In this document: one piece after another, positions 1 to 10,757 of the stretch
Layout: each line of letters starts with the position of its first letter
How positions within the stretch are numbered: the first letter of the stretch is position 1
Origin: Taxillus chinensis
Lineage: Eukaryota; Streptophyta; Magnoliopsida; Santalales; Loranthaceae
DNA: 64,000 nt
NCBI GenBank assembly: GCA_023512835.1
Contig: CM042090.1
Span: 49,830,996-49,894,995 of the forward strand
Reading direction: 5' to 3'
Made by a program: the position numbers and the translations under genes
The notes under the pieces: generated by a model
The model's database searches: none
What the model saw: only the letters and a program-made list of their open reading frames with translations
What the model was told of the DNA's origin: nothing

Positions 1-662
1 TGCTAGCAGCTCGCTACGTCCCGATGTAAGACAACTCATTGAATACCTAAATTGTCTGACACGTGGAACACACGGAGATGTGGACGCAGTCTCAAATGCA
101 ATTGGAATCAAGCAAAGAATTCATTACAACTTATGCTTCCAATATTTCGAGCTCCACATCCGTAGTAGTTAAAGCTTCAGCATTTTTCGATGAAGAACTT
201 CAATGCTCCACACTGCTCGGAAAATGCAGTTCCAAGATAGTTTTCTAGGATGTCTATATATATGGCTGAAGCAATATAAATTTAAGAGGGTGCTTACTTG
301 TACATATACACTCATAAGCGTATATCTTGAAAACAGCCAAACATAGAGATTCACTGCCAAGTGTGTGTAACTATAACAGAGTGTTGTGTTGTAATCAGCT
401 AAAACGTTGTTTTTCTTTGTTGTAATTATCTTCAGATAATAAAGCAACATACTTCCCCTACCTGGTTAATCTTCCGCACTGATTTTATCCGTTTAACCAG
501 AGTGGGTGTCTAAGCCATTAAGAGAGAGAAAGAATTTTCAAAGAGCCTATTCACCCCCCCCCCCTTTAGGCTCTCCGGGACCAACATTCCATTAAGAGAG
601 AGAAAGAATTTTCAAAGAGCATATTCCCCCCCCCCCCCCCTTTAGGCTCTCCGGGACCAACA
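1..662 (+). mobile_element. Sirevirus-type LTR, right part (cut by window edge)
   Basis: The sequence aligns by eye with the right half of the complete LTR at 58359-59751: the cgtgtaccc-like block, the 'ttccaatatttcgagctcc' block, a TATA-type run near 255-263 and the terminal C-tract hairpin. It ends with CCAACA at 662, complementary to the TGTTGG start of this LTR family. No PBS follows, so it is a 3' LTR or a solo LTR on the plus strand whose left part lies outside the window. The sequence to its right is Tat 3'UTR. Confidence 0.8.
515..662 (+). repeat. 74-bp tandem duplication of the LTR terminus
   Basis: Two adjacent 74-bp units (515-588 and 589-662) each run from ccattaagagagagaaag through a C-tract flanked by GAGCCTA/TAGGCTC to CCAACATT or CCAACA. 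The C-tract is 11 bases in the first unit and about 17 in the second. The duplication therefore gives this LTR two termini. Confidence 0.85.
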
Positions 663-1384
663 TTCATCTCTATCATCTTCATTTCACATTGAAGTAGAAT
701 ATCTTAAATCCCCAATAGGCTCTTTTAGCATTGCCTTATGAGTAGGGTCGAGCTCAAAATCCCCAAACAAATTAAGTCCCCCAACTCAGAGTACCCATAT
801 CTCCACAGAATATCACTATCCCCAGAGAAGTTTTCAAGTCAAGCTCCTCAATGCGGCGAAGCTAAATTAAACAGACCCTTCATCCACAAAAGGGAGTTCC
901 CCAAAGAAAGATGTAGAGCGGACTCCCCAGCCAGAGAGAAAATTGTTCCCCAACATGTTGAATGTTAGCCAACCCCTCTAACAACATTGAGATAAATCTC
1001 CAGCCCTTGCCAAAACATCACATTGCATTCGATGCATACATCGCATGGCATCACATTGCATCATATTTCACCACAGGTTGAGGTTTATGTATCCCCGCAT
1101 TGCATTCCAGGCCTCATTTGTATACATTCAGCATATTCTACAATTTCAGGAATGTTATCACCTTTGAAGGTCCTAAGAGCTCATCCTTAGCAAGCTTCTC
1201 ATCAAGCCTTCCTAGCTTTCTTTGTTCAACTATACAAATCTTTCTTTACAATTTCCCCAATCTCGAAAAGCACCCTTTTGACACTCGAATAAACTTCTTC
1301 CCTTTTCGGGTAACCTCGTAGAGCGATCTTATTGATCGAACTCGTAGAGGGATCCCATATGTCCTCTTCAACAATTATGTACTC
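663..1384 (+). other. Non-coding 3'UTR of a Tat-type element
   Basis: I see no convincing coding signal here. The stretch leads directly into the minisatellite at 1385. After removal of the Athila insertion that array runs on to a Tat-like PPT and LTR at 42758-45425, so I infer this is the upstream part of the same 3'UTR. A cluster of gcattgcatt/catcacattgcat motifs lies at 1015-1065. Confidence 0.5.
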
Positions 1385-1862
1385 TTGTCAGGCCCTAGAT
1401 GCCTTTTCAATTCTTGTCAGGCCTTGGATGCCTTTTCCCTTTCAGTTAGGCCTTGGATGCCTTTTCAATTTCTGTCAGGCCTTGGATGCCTCTTCCCTTT
1501 CTGTCAGGCCTTGGATGCCTTTTCCCTTTCTGTCAGGCCTTGGATGCCTTTTCAATTTCTTGTTAGGCCCTAGATGCCTTTTCAATTCCTGTCAGGCCTT
1601 GGATGCCTTTTCCCTTTCTATCAGGCCTTGGATGCCTTTTCAATTTCTTGTTAGGCCCTAGATGCCTTTTCAATTCCTGTCAGGCCTTGGATGCCTTTTC
1701 AATTTCTTGTTAGGCCCTAGATGCCTTTTCAATTCCTGTCTAGTCTTGGATGCCTTTTCCTTTTCTATCAGGCCTTGGATGCCTTTTCAATTTCCAATTA
1801 GGCCCTAGATGCCTTTTCAATTCTTGTCAGGCCTTAGATGCCTTTTCAATTTCCTGTTAGGC
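1385..1862 (+). repeat. ~30-bp minisatellite, left part (Tat 3'UTR)
   Basis: About 16 imperfect units of 29-31 bp with the core 'caggccttggatgcctttt' followed by caattcttgt or ccctttctgt variants. The units differ in length, so the short ORFs over the array are by-products of the repeat. The array is interrupted at 1862 by the Athila-like LTR and resumes with the same unit at 42426. Confidence 0.9.
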
Positions 1863-3368
1863 TAACAGACAGATTTTTAGCCTGTCTAAAAGAGCTAGCT
1901 AATGTCGTTAAATCTCTCTCTTCAAGATAATAAATTTCCTAAGTTTGCACTAAAAGAATAGCAGCAAGCAAGGGGTCGAACCCACAGGGATTAGCCTAGT
2001 TTTCTAGTTCTCAAATCAAAACACCCAATTACTCTTGTTCTATAAAATGTCTTGGCAAAAAGTTTTCTTTTTTAAACTAAAGATCTAATTTTTATTTGGT
2101 TTTCTGAATAAACAAACAAAGCAAATTGATTTTAGGATTAAGATTCAAGGATTAAAAGCATCTAGGGTCACAATTTCACCTCCCTATGTCATCTCTACTG
2201 GTTCATGGTATTAGGATTGTCTGATTGAAAACATGCTAAACATAAACTAAGAACAACAAATGGTCATTGAGGTCCTTTTAAGAGTTGTATGCCAGAATGG
2301 TCATCTAAACACACAAACATGCAAAGCCAATAAATCATACTTGTAAAAGGATAATGATCACACCAATTACAAATAAGTTATGAATCTCAATCCGCCCCAG
2401 ACTAGGGCTAAAAATACCAAGGTGTACATCCAAAGACAAAGATTAAGAACAGATTCATAAAACATGCAAAACTCAATCATCCAAACCCAATATTCATAAA
2501 CACAGCAAAGCAACAAGGGGGCTACATTGCTCCCCTAGATTAAAAGACTACTCACGCATGATTACAAGCAAACACAAAGCAGAAAAGCTCAACATCTTCT
2601 TCTTATCCACGCGCACAGCAAAGCTTCAAATCCAGGCTCCAAAATCCTCGACGACTGTGACGGCTGCGACGGCTGCTCTCCTAGGTCAAGGAGCAACCTC
2701 CAAGTCGTGGAGCCTCTCTCTCTCTCTAAAAACGTGTAGGGGGTCTAGGGATGCATAGCAGAGGGCGTGGAGGCTGTATTTATAGAGTTTGGATGGGCTT
2801 TGAGGTGTGTACCCTAGCCCATTTATCAAAACGGCGCAGTTTTGATAAGTAACACTCGAAACTTTAAAATCTCTATCTTCCATCCACAATTTGGACATGG
2901 GCCTTCAGAAACAAATGATCAGCATGGAAAAACGATAGGATCGGTCCAAAAATATCTTTGCACGTCAATTTGCACGTGATATGGTGAATTCACGTGCACC
3001 TCCAAATCAGCTCAAACTTCTCCCCAAGCTTCCTTGCATCCTGTAGAGGCCTGAGAGGCAAAAATAGGCTTGCACGTGAAATGGGTGAATTCACGTGCAG
3101 CTCCAAATGCTCTGAAATTTCTTTGGTAGGTAGAGGACATCATTCTAAGCAACTTTTGTTCTTGCACGCCAATTTTTTGAGGCCATCTACTATGTCAAAA
3201 GTGAGCTCCAAAATCTGCCAAAACAGCTTAAAAGCGCATGTATTTGCAAATAGCATCTTCCTAGGGGTAAAAGAAAATATATATGATATATGAAGCAATA
3301 AGGCTCTAATCATGCTCTTAAACATCCTAAATAAACACTAGAATAACGGCATAAAATGCACGTTATCA
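1863..3368 (-). repeat. Athila-like 3' LTR (1506 bp)
   Basis: It runs from TAACAGACAG (expected TGACAGACAG, so one end base is mutated) to GCACGTTATCA, the complement of the TGATAACGTGC start usual for Athila LTRs. It closely matches 40922-42425. On the minus strand U3 is at the high-coordinate side and holds paired CACGTG sites at 2970-3100, a palindrome at 2823-2848 and a TATA box at 2777-2784. Confidence 0.93.
2777..2848 (-). promoter_or_regulatory. Athila LTR core promoter with palindrome
   Basis: The TATA-like box reads CTATAAATA on the minus strand (2777-2785). About 38 bp upstream is the perfect-arm palindrome TTATCAAAAC-GGCGCA-GTTTTGATAA (2823-2848). The second LTR has the same pair at 41834-41841 and 41880-41905, with centre GGCGTA. 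Promoter function is inferred from position. Confidence 0.65.
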
Positions 3369-4876
3369 AATACACCACACTTGAACCATTGCTTGTCCTC
3401 AAGCAAAAACCATACAAGCATGCAAAAAATAAAATAAACACGCAGCCAAACGGAAGAAAAATAAAATAACAATCAAGGAGAATCATGGTTTCCTAAGCAT
3501 GCAACTCTATCATGATGAAATGGGAATTTAAGCATCAAAATGAGTCATAGCTTAGTTCATTCATGTCCATATCCCTAGTCCAACAACCATGCAATATCAC
3601 CACTTAAATTTCAGATATGAGCAACCAATCCATGATAAAATAGCACCTAGTTTCCCTTTAAGTTCTTACCAAGGATAAGCAGCCTCACTCAAATATAATA
3701 ATTCTCAAGCCCAATACCTATCAATGAACAATGGATGGAAAACTCTATCTCTACACTCGCCATCAGCTATTGATTAAGTACTTGCCAAGCAATCATGAGA
3801 GTTCCCTATTGTGCTCATCAAAGAAAACACACTCTCTATTCTACTTTATTTGAACTCACACTCTAGTCTACTAACTCAATAAAACAAAATCATGAGCTAA
3901 AGAATTGAGCTCAACACTCTTAAAACAAACAAAACTCAGCCAATGTGACTACAAATCTAAACAATCACACATAAACATCAAGCCATTGTGGCTTTTATTT
4001 TGAATCTTTCTTTTCTTTTCTTTTCTTTTTTTCTTTTTTTTTTTTAGTAATAACCTTACATGGTTGCATTTTATGCTCTCCCTTGATGGATTATTCACTC
4101 TTTTTTTTTACTCACATAACACATAAATAAGACTGATTTTTCTAATGCATACCCCTTTTCAAAATGTGATGGGCTTTTTCCACAATGTGCATCACAACCT
4201 TTTCCAATAATATCACACAATAAAGAAAAGAATGCAAAGACAGTCACAATGACTCAGAGGTCTTGCATCCTAACTAAACACCAAACACTAAGCACTAATA
4301 AGTAATCACATGCTTACTTGACTCTTACCATTAAATAACCAATGTTGAATTCAAGAAGAGTAGCAATTATTACCCATACCCTAAAATGGCACTCAAAGGC
4401 TAGAAAGAAGCTTTTCTCATGTTTTCCTTTTTATTTTCTTTGTCACTCAACTTTAAGGGTCACTAAGGTCTATCTTAGCATGTTATGCTTAGCTAATATT
4501 CAAACTTCATCTCCAAAAACATGGTGATATCATTCAAAAGATATAGACATGATTAAACCAAATCAGAGCACATTTTAACTACTTTAACACCCTTATCACA
4601 ACATGATACTAACGTGGCATAAAAATTAAATTTTAAGCCAAAATTGCATACTTAATATCCATGTCTCCACATGCAAATCATTCAAGCAAACAACTCAAAT
4701 AATCATGCAACTAAAAACAGTTTTTGTTTTGTTTTGTTTTGTTCTTTTTGTTTTTTTTTAAAATAAAACATGCAATCACAACATAAAAGACAAGCAAGTG
4801 GCTCAAGTCACTCCCCATACACCACACCTAAAATATGCTATGTCCTCATGGCATAAAATAGGGAGTAGGAAAATAC
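3369..4876 (-). other. Athila 3' non-coding region and PPT side
   Basis: About 1.5 kb of AT-rich sequence with homopolymer runs (for example T-tracts at 4010-4045 and 4725-4760) and no coding signal. Next to the LTR, the minus strand reads CAAGTGTGGTGTATT (3369-3383), the position of the polypurine tract. Two low-similarity phrases, one near 3375 and one near 4830, both mention 'ccacacttgaacc' / 'ccacacctaaaa', as though a PPT-like segment occurs twice. Confidence 0.6.
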
Positions 4877-6116
4877 TTACCTCTCAGTTGGCAAGCTGTA
4901 ATAGTAGATGACATTGGCCACCATTCGTCGCACCTGAGCCACAAAGTCAACCGACGTCTCGCCGCGCACTTCCCAAGTTTCCTTCCCTTGCAGAATAGCC
5001 ATCATGTAGTAGCAAGCAAAGATCCCACAGCTGAATTGGTCAGGCTATTGAGGGATTTCCATTTCGTTGAGGTGAATAAGAGGGAGCTTATCCTGCAACA
5101 ATCCTTCTTGTCTCATCGCATCCTTGACTCTTTTTATGAGCCCATGAACAAGCCGTCTCTTCCTTCTGGTGAACCCTTCACCTTGGCTTGGATCATAAAG
5201 CACCGCATGATCTGCACTCAAATCCACACGCACCAAGACATAGTGACGATCAATGTGCACAGGGATCAACACCTCATGCATACCATGCCAAGGACGGTGC
5301 CCTTCATTCTGCCCATTTATACGCTGGCGCCAAACACTTTCAGTCAAAGGTTGCTCATAAAGCTCGCACAGCATAATAGAGGTATACTGGGACAGTGGGT
5401 AATTATGAGGTTCAGCCTCCACAACAAAACGCATAGTCCTGCAAAACAAGTCCACCTCATCTGAATATAGATATTCATCGCCTAAAATCCTTTGAAGGAC
5501 AAACGAGGTGAAGAGGTCCATGTCCCTTGCAAATCGAGCCCTTAACACCTGAGAATTAATGAAGTTTTCAAATGCTGCTTGACTTTCGGGAGATGATAAG
5601 GTTGGATTAATGATTAAATAGATAGGAGGGCCAAGAAGGTCTTCAGGTTCAGCAGGCATGTATGTACCCCAAGAGACAGGATGTATAACAGGCACAATAG
5701 CCTGAGAATATGCAGGATCGCAAAAGGTCGGAAGGGTGAATACCCTTCTGCTGGCTTTGTCTCCTCTTGAGGCTGGAAGGGTGAATACCCTGTTGCTGGC
5801 GCTGCCTCCTCTGGGTGATAGTGGGATGGCCGAGCTGAAGGTTCTGGTTGAGGTGGATCTGCCTGGGCTGGATAACAATCTTCAGGGGATGGAGAGGGTT
5901 CTTCATCACATATCTCCACTATAGGAGAACGTTTTGATGCTTTCCTTTTGCTCAAGGCCTTCCAGATTTTGCCTAGGAGGCCTTTGACTTCTTTATTGTC
6001 CTTCCTTAGGGCTTCCACCTCGCGCTGGGTTCTGGCATTTGCCTCCCTGAGCTGCTGTGTTTCTTGCCTCCAAGCTTCGGTAGATGCAGCAGGAGGAGCT
6101 TCTGGGGCCTCCCATG
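4877..6116 (-). pseudogene. Ulp1/SENP-like (C48) cysteine protease ORF in envelope position, broken
   Basis: A large ORF downstream of pol, where Athila elements carry an envelope-like gene. It reads from 6116 down to the TAA at 4877-4879. The N-terminal part seen here is a likely coiled coil (about 5930-6075, rich in E, Q, R and K). An acidic Pro-rich linker follows with a GYSPFQP/GYSPFRP repeat (about 5730-5930), then a C-terminal Ulp1-type core. The core shows the expected order: His in DRHYVLVRVDL (5243-5245), Asp in VLYDPSQG (5193-5195), Gln and Cys in DQFSCGIFAC (Gln 5036-5038, Cys 5027-5029). Members of this family cleave ubiquitin-like modifiers such as SUMO, but the substrate here is unknown. 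Breaks: a frameshift near 5715-5735, an in-frame TAG at 5045-5047 just before the Gln/Cys motif, and loss of the 5' end to the insertion at 6117. The stop codon overlaps AGGTAAGT, a splice-donor-like string. Confidence 0.7.
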
Positions 6117-8074
6117 TGTCACGCCCCAATTTCCTTCCACTTGGAAATGAGTAGTGACTGCCCATGCCCGCACCCGAAGGGACAAGGGGTTGGTGCAAGC
6201 ACCTTAAAAGGACTTCTGGCACGGGTGTTGTCCCAAACCTGCACAACCAGGCTAACATGCCAAGAGGCATGCTCCTGCTCCCAAACCATGCACACAAACA
6301 CAAATTGAATAACAACATCTCATTTTATTCCATTGCAAAGGCTAAATGTTTATTACAACCCAGTCGGGGAAAAACCCCTATGAAGCCATAAATAAAACCA
6401 AACCAGAATCCAAACACATAAAACCAGAGTACAACAAAGGAGATAATATAAAACTCCCGGCCCTCGGGGGCCTAGCTCCTCGGCCTTCACCTACCGCCGC
6501 TAAACCCTGCAAAAGAACAGGTTTATAGGAGGGGTGAGCAAACCACGGCTCGTTAGGGGATCCGGTCTCCCCCAGGACCCGTCCCGCTCTACAACATGCA
6601 TGATATGTGTATGCTTGTGCTCGTGTCGTGCCTAAGGCTAAAGCAAAGCAAACATCACCCAGGAAACACTCTTTACCTGAACCCGCACTGGAGGGCAGAG
6701 GACACCCCGCCACCACGGCGACATGACATACCATATCCAGGCGAATGTTGCATGGGCACCAATGCAACATTTTCCACCCGAGTCAGGTATGGTCAACCAC
6801 CTCCTCGGGCGCCATACCTACCCTCAGGAATGGGTGTAAACTTAGCCCACCGTCGTGAGTGCTACACCGAGACTCAGGACCACGTCCTGGCCAAATCTCA
6901 AGGGGTCCAGCTATTGTGCCTGGCTCATATCTCAGCTCAGTCTCAAACAGATTCAACAGAACAGCATAGCATTACATCTCAACATGTAAACTCAAGACAA
7001 GATTTACACTTTATCTCGAAGGTCCAACATGGTCGGATACAAGCCACACACATCAGCCTCACAGGCTTAAAATCAAATACAAATCAAACACAGTACACAC
7101 CAGTCACACAGGTATATCATCAAACACCCATATACAAGGTCTCACAGGTATTATATTGAACACATGGCATGCAGGCCTTCACAGACATTTTATCAAATAC
7201 ATAGTGTGCAGGCCTCACAGACATTTCATCAAACACATGGTGGGCATAAACAAACCCAAAAAATCCTCAAGCCAAATTCAACATCAAAATCAACAGAATA
7301 TGCCACTGAAGGCCAACATCCATATAGGAGGTCACACCTATATGGATTTAAATATATATATATAGGTGAATATCCTAAAACAGAGGAGAGTTAGGAGAAC
7401 ATGAATCCCTACCTCAGACCTTTGTCCTAACCTCCACGCTAGACAGCTCCCAACGACACGAACCACCACGGCAACAGCCCGGAGATCCTCTCTCTCTCTC
7501 TCTCTCTGGCAGCAGCTGCAGCAAGGAACAACACAAGAACCCTAAACTCAAACTCAAGCCCTCATTATATAGACACTACCCACATCAAAACGACGTAGTT
7601 TTGATTAAGTAAACCCAGGATCAAAACGACGTAGTTTTGATCACACAAGTTAGCACCTTACCGCACCCATATAGGCCAAAATACTCAGAATTTCAACATG
7701 GTCCTTTGGAGAAAGTTCATTAGAATGTCAAAACCAAGGGGACCATGCAAAAATATGGCTGCACGCCAATTTGCACGTGAATTCCTCAATTCACGTGCAA
7801 CTCCATATGCACCCCAAATGCTCTCAAACTTCACCCCTAGCCTCCTTGCATCATTTAGAAGACAACCACACTTGCACGTGAATTGGACCCATATCACGTG
7901 CACCTCACATACACGTCCGTTTGGCCTGAAACTTCTGTGGTAGATAGAGGACATCATTCTAAGCATCTTTCCTTTTTGCACGTGAATTCATTTGAGCCCA
8001 TTCACTAGGTCAAAATCTAGAAAAACTCTACTCGAAGGCAAAACTGTGACTAACTCAAGGTACGGGTCCTTACA
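6117..8074 (-). repeat. Tekay-like 3' LTR (1958 bp), mosaic
   Basis: In plus coordinates it starts TGTCACGCCCC and ends GTCCTTACA, i.e. TGTAAGGACCC..GGGGCGTGACA on the minus strand. The U3 end, promoter palindromes and leader resemble the LTRs at 28925 and 36281. The R-U5 end (about 6117-6900) instead resembles the solo LTR at 54286-56414, including the 'gccgtggtggcggggtgtcc' block. It lacks the CCCGGTGG minisatellite of the 28925 family. Confidence 0.85.
7565..7641 (-). promoter_or_regulatory. Tekay LTR core promoter: TATA plus two palindromes
   Basis: The box TTATATAG (7565-7572) is followed on its upstream side by two copies of ATCAAAAC-GACGTA-GTTTTGAT (7584-7605 and 7620-7641). Each contains ACGT. 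A CT/GA run at 7485-7507 lies downstream in the leader. Function is inferred from position and from recurrence in all related LTRs. Confidence 0.65.
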
Positions 8075-8289
8075 TCCTCTCCCCCTTAAGACTTTTCGTC
8101 CTCGAAAAGAAAAGGTGGAATGAAAGAAAACAATCACAACCAAAACATAGGCCTCCAGCACCCTCTAGCACAAATTAATACACAACAAATCACAAATTAT
8201 TTCACACATTTATACACTCCATATGGTCATAACTAGTTGGGCAAGTACCTGATTATGTTGAAGTTTGATGCTTGCCCTCCTCCCCTCCT
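8075..8289 (-). other. Polypurine tract and pol 3' flank
   Basis: The minus strand reads AAGGGGGAGAGGA (8075-8087) directly before the LTR start, preceded by GAGGACGAAAAG, as also seen at 36250-36280 in the plus-strand relative. The remaining ~190 bp up to the pol stop show no coding signal. Confidence 0.75.
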
Positions 8290-10757
8290 TCAGAGGTGTT
8301 CGTCCTCGAACAGATCAGGATAATGAGCATGCATCTCAGCCTCACGTTCCCAGGTCTCTTCCTTCAGCCCTCGGTGTTGCCACAACACCCGAACTAACGG
8401 AATAGTCTTACCTCGCAGCTGCTTCTCGCGCCTATCTACAATACGGATGGGGGCCTCGACAATAGACACATCCTCTCCAAGATCCAGGGTACCCCAATCT
8501 AGCACGTGTGTGGGATCCGGATGATATTTCCGCAACCGGGATACATGGAAAACATTATGAACTCTGCTCAAACTAGGTGGTAACGCCAACCTATAAGCAA
8601 CAGGTCCAACTCTGCTCAAAATCTCGAACAGTCCAATGTACCGAGGGGACAACTTGGACCCAGTCCCAAATCTCTTATGCCCTCTTCGTGGAGAAACACG
8701 AAGGAATACGTGGTCTCCCACCAAAAACTCCAACGGTCGGCGTCGGCGATCTACATAAGACTTCTGTTTGCTCTGGGCTGTAAGAAGGCGTTGCCGAATC
8801 AGCTGAACTTTTGCCGTAGCCTCCTGGACCAATTGAGGTCCTAACATAGCTGCCTCTCCAGCTTCTGTCCAACATAATGGAGACCGACACGGTCGGCCAT
8901 ACAATGCCTCAAACGGGGCCATCCCAATCGAAGACTGGTAACTGTTATTATAGGCAAACTCCACCAGAGGAAGGTGGGAAGCCCATGATCCTCCAAAATC
9001 AAGTACACAAGCCCTCAACAAGTCTTCCAACAGGTAATGTCGCCAAGACTTCAGGGCAAAAATAACTGCTGCTAACTCCAGGTCGTGTGTTGGGTAGTTT
9101 TGCTCATGGGACTTCAGCTGTCGCGAGCCATATGCAATGACTTGGCGTTCTTGCATCAGAACACACCCCAGTCCAACGCGAGACGCATCACAATACACCT
9201 CGAATGGCACTCCCTCCTGCGGTAGAATCAACACCGGTGCAGTAGTCACGCAAGTCTTCAACTCCTCGAATGCCTGCTGGCACTTGTCCGTCCACTCGAA
9301 TTTGGCTCCCTTCCGTGTAAGAGCTGTCATGGGCGCCGCCAACCGAGAAAACCCTTCCACAAAACGCCGGTAATACCCCCGGACCCAAGAAACTCCGGAT
9401 CTCAAAAACATTTGTGGGCCTCTTCCAAGATGCTACGGACTCAATCTTGGTTGGGTCCACTCTAACTCCTTCGGCAGATACTACATGCCCAAGAAAATAC
9501 ACCTCTCGCATCCGAAGTCACACTTGCTAAATTTAGCATACAAGTGATGATCTCGTAGTGCCTGTAGCACCACGGCCAAGTGCTCCTCATGCTCAGCTTG
9601 GGTTTTGGAGTACACAAGGATGTCGTCAATAAATACCACCACAAAGGAATCCAGGTATGGGGCAAATACCTGATTCATTAGATGCATGAACACAACGAGT
9701 GCGTTCGTGAGCCCAAAAGGCATCACTAACCACTCATAGTGTCCGTATCTGCACCTGAACGCCGTCTTAGGGATGTCTTCGCTCCTAACCCTCAATTGGT
9801 GATATCCCGAACGCAGATCGATTTTTGAGAACCACCGTGCTCCACTCACTGGTCGAATAAGTCATCAATCCGCGGCAAAGGGTACTTGTTCTTTACCGTT
9901 ACTTGATTCAACTTCCGATAATCAATGCAAAGTCGCAACGAACCATCTGCCTTCTTAGCAAACAAGACCGGTGCACCCCAAGGTGAGGTACTAGGACGGA
10001 TAAAACCTTTATCTCCCGGTTCCTTTATCTCGCTTCTGAATCTCCCGCAACTCAAGCGGGTCCCATCCGGTATGCTACTTGTGAGATGGGTCCCACCCCT
10101 GGCAACAGTTCAATCGTGAACTCGATACTTCGTGTGGAGGCAACTCCAACAGCTCCCCCAGGAAAGACATTCTGGAAATTCTCGACTACATCTGGCCACA
10201 CCCTTTTCTCTAAGTTACCTTCCTCCTCAAAGGTTAGGGTGGCAAGCCTATGGGTAATATTGCCCCATAGCTCCCTCGTCGGTCCGGCTCTCCCAAAGAT
10301 CCCTATCCCATTCACCCACTAGGGTACAGGAAGATCCTGTGGGTGTAGTAAACGATACTCGTCGCCTATAGCAGTCAATCTTAGCCTGAAAGGCCATCAA
10401 CCAGTCCATCCCCAAAATCAAACTAAAGGTCCTCATGGGCATTACGTACAAATCAAATGAGAGGTCAACCTCTCCTATCGTAAGCGCACACTCTCGACAC
10501 ATTTGGTGGATCAACTCCACACCTCCCATTGGGGACTCGACCCTCAGAGGTCTATCGGCCTCCACACAATCAAGTCCAAGGCTCTCCACCAAGGACTTAG
10601 CAATCAGGGAGCACGAAGCTCCGGTATCAAACAATGCAGCAACAACAGTGCGGGATATTAAAATAGTACCTCGAACCACCGAAGGTCCAGCTCCACCTTC
10701 CTCGGAGGTTGACGGTAATTCCTCCATTTCAGCTGGTGCTGAGGTAAGCGCGAACAC
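8290..10757 (-). pseudogene. pol: Tekay-like protease-RT-RNase H-(integrase)-chromodomain polyprotein, broken
   Basis: Read from 10757 downward. The aspartic protease has FDTGAS near 10625. RT follows with [37 protein letters not shown] and the active site [10 protein letters not shown] (near 9620). RNase H starts at [18 protein letters not shown]. At about 9030, [10 protein letters not shown] is fused in frame to [13 protein letters not shown]. The end of RNase H and the zinc finger and DDE core of integrase are thus missing. The integrase C-terminus ([26 protein letters not shown]) and a chromodomain ([27 protein letters not shown]) remain to 8290. Frameshifts occur near 9410, 9480, 9850, 10050 and 10315. 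The protein would have copied element RNA and guided insertion, but this copy cannot encode a working integrase. Confidence 0.88.

Noticed and set aside
1332..1661. Repetitive ORF with RPWMPF/GLGCLF units
   Set aside because: It only translates the ~30-bp minisatellite. Units vary between 29 and 31 bp so the frame drifts, and there is no start context or homology.
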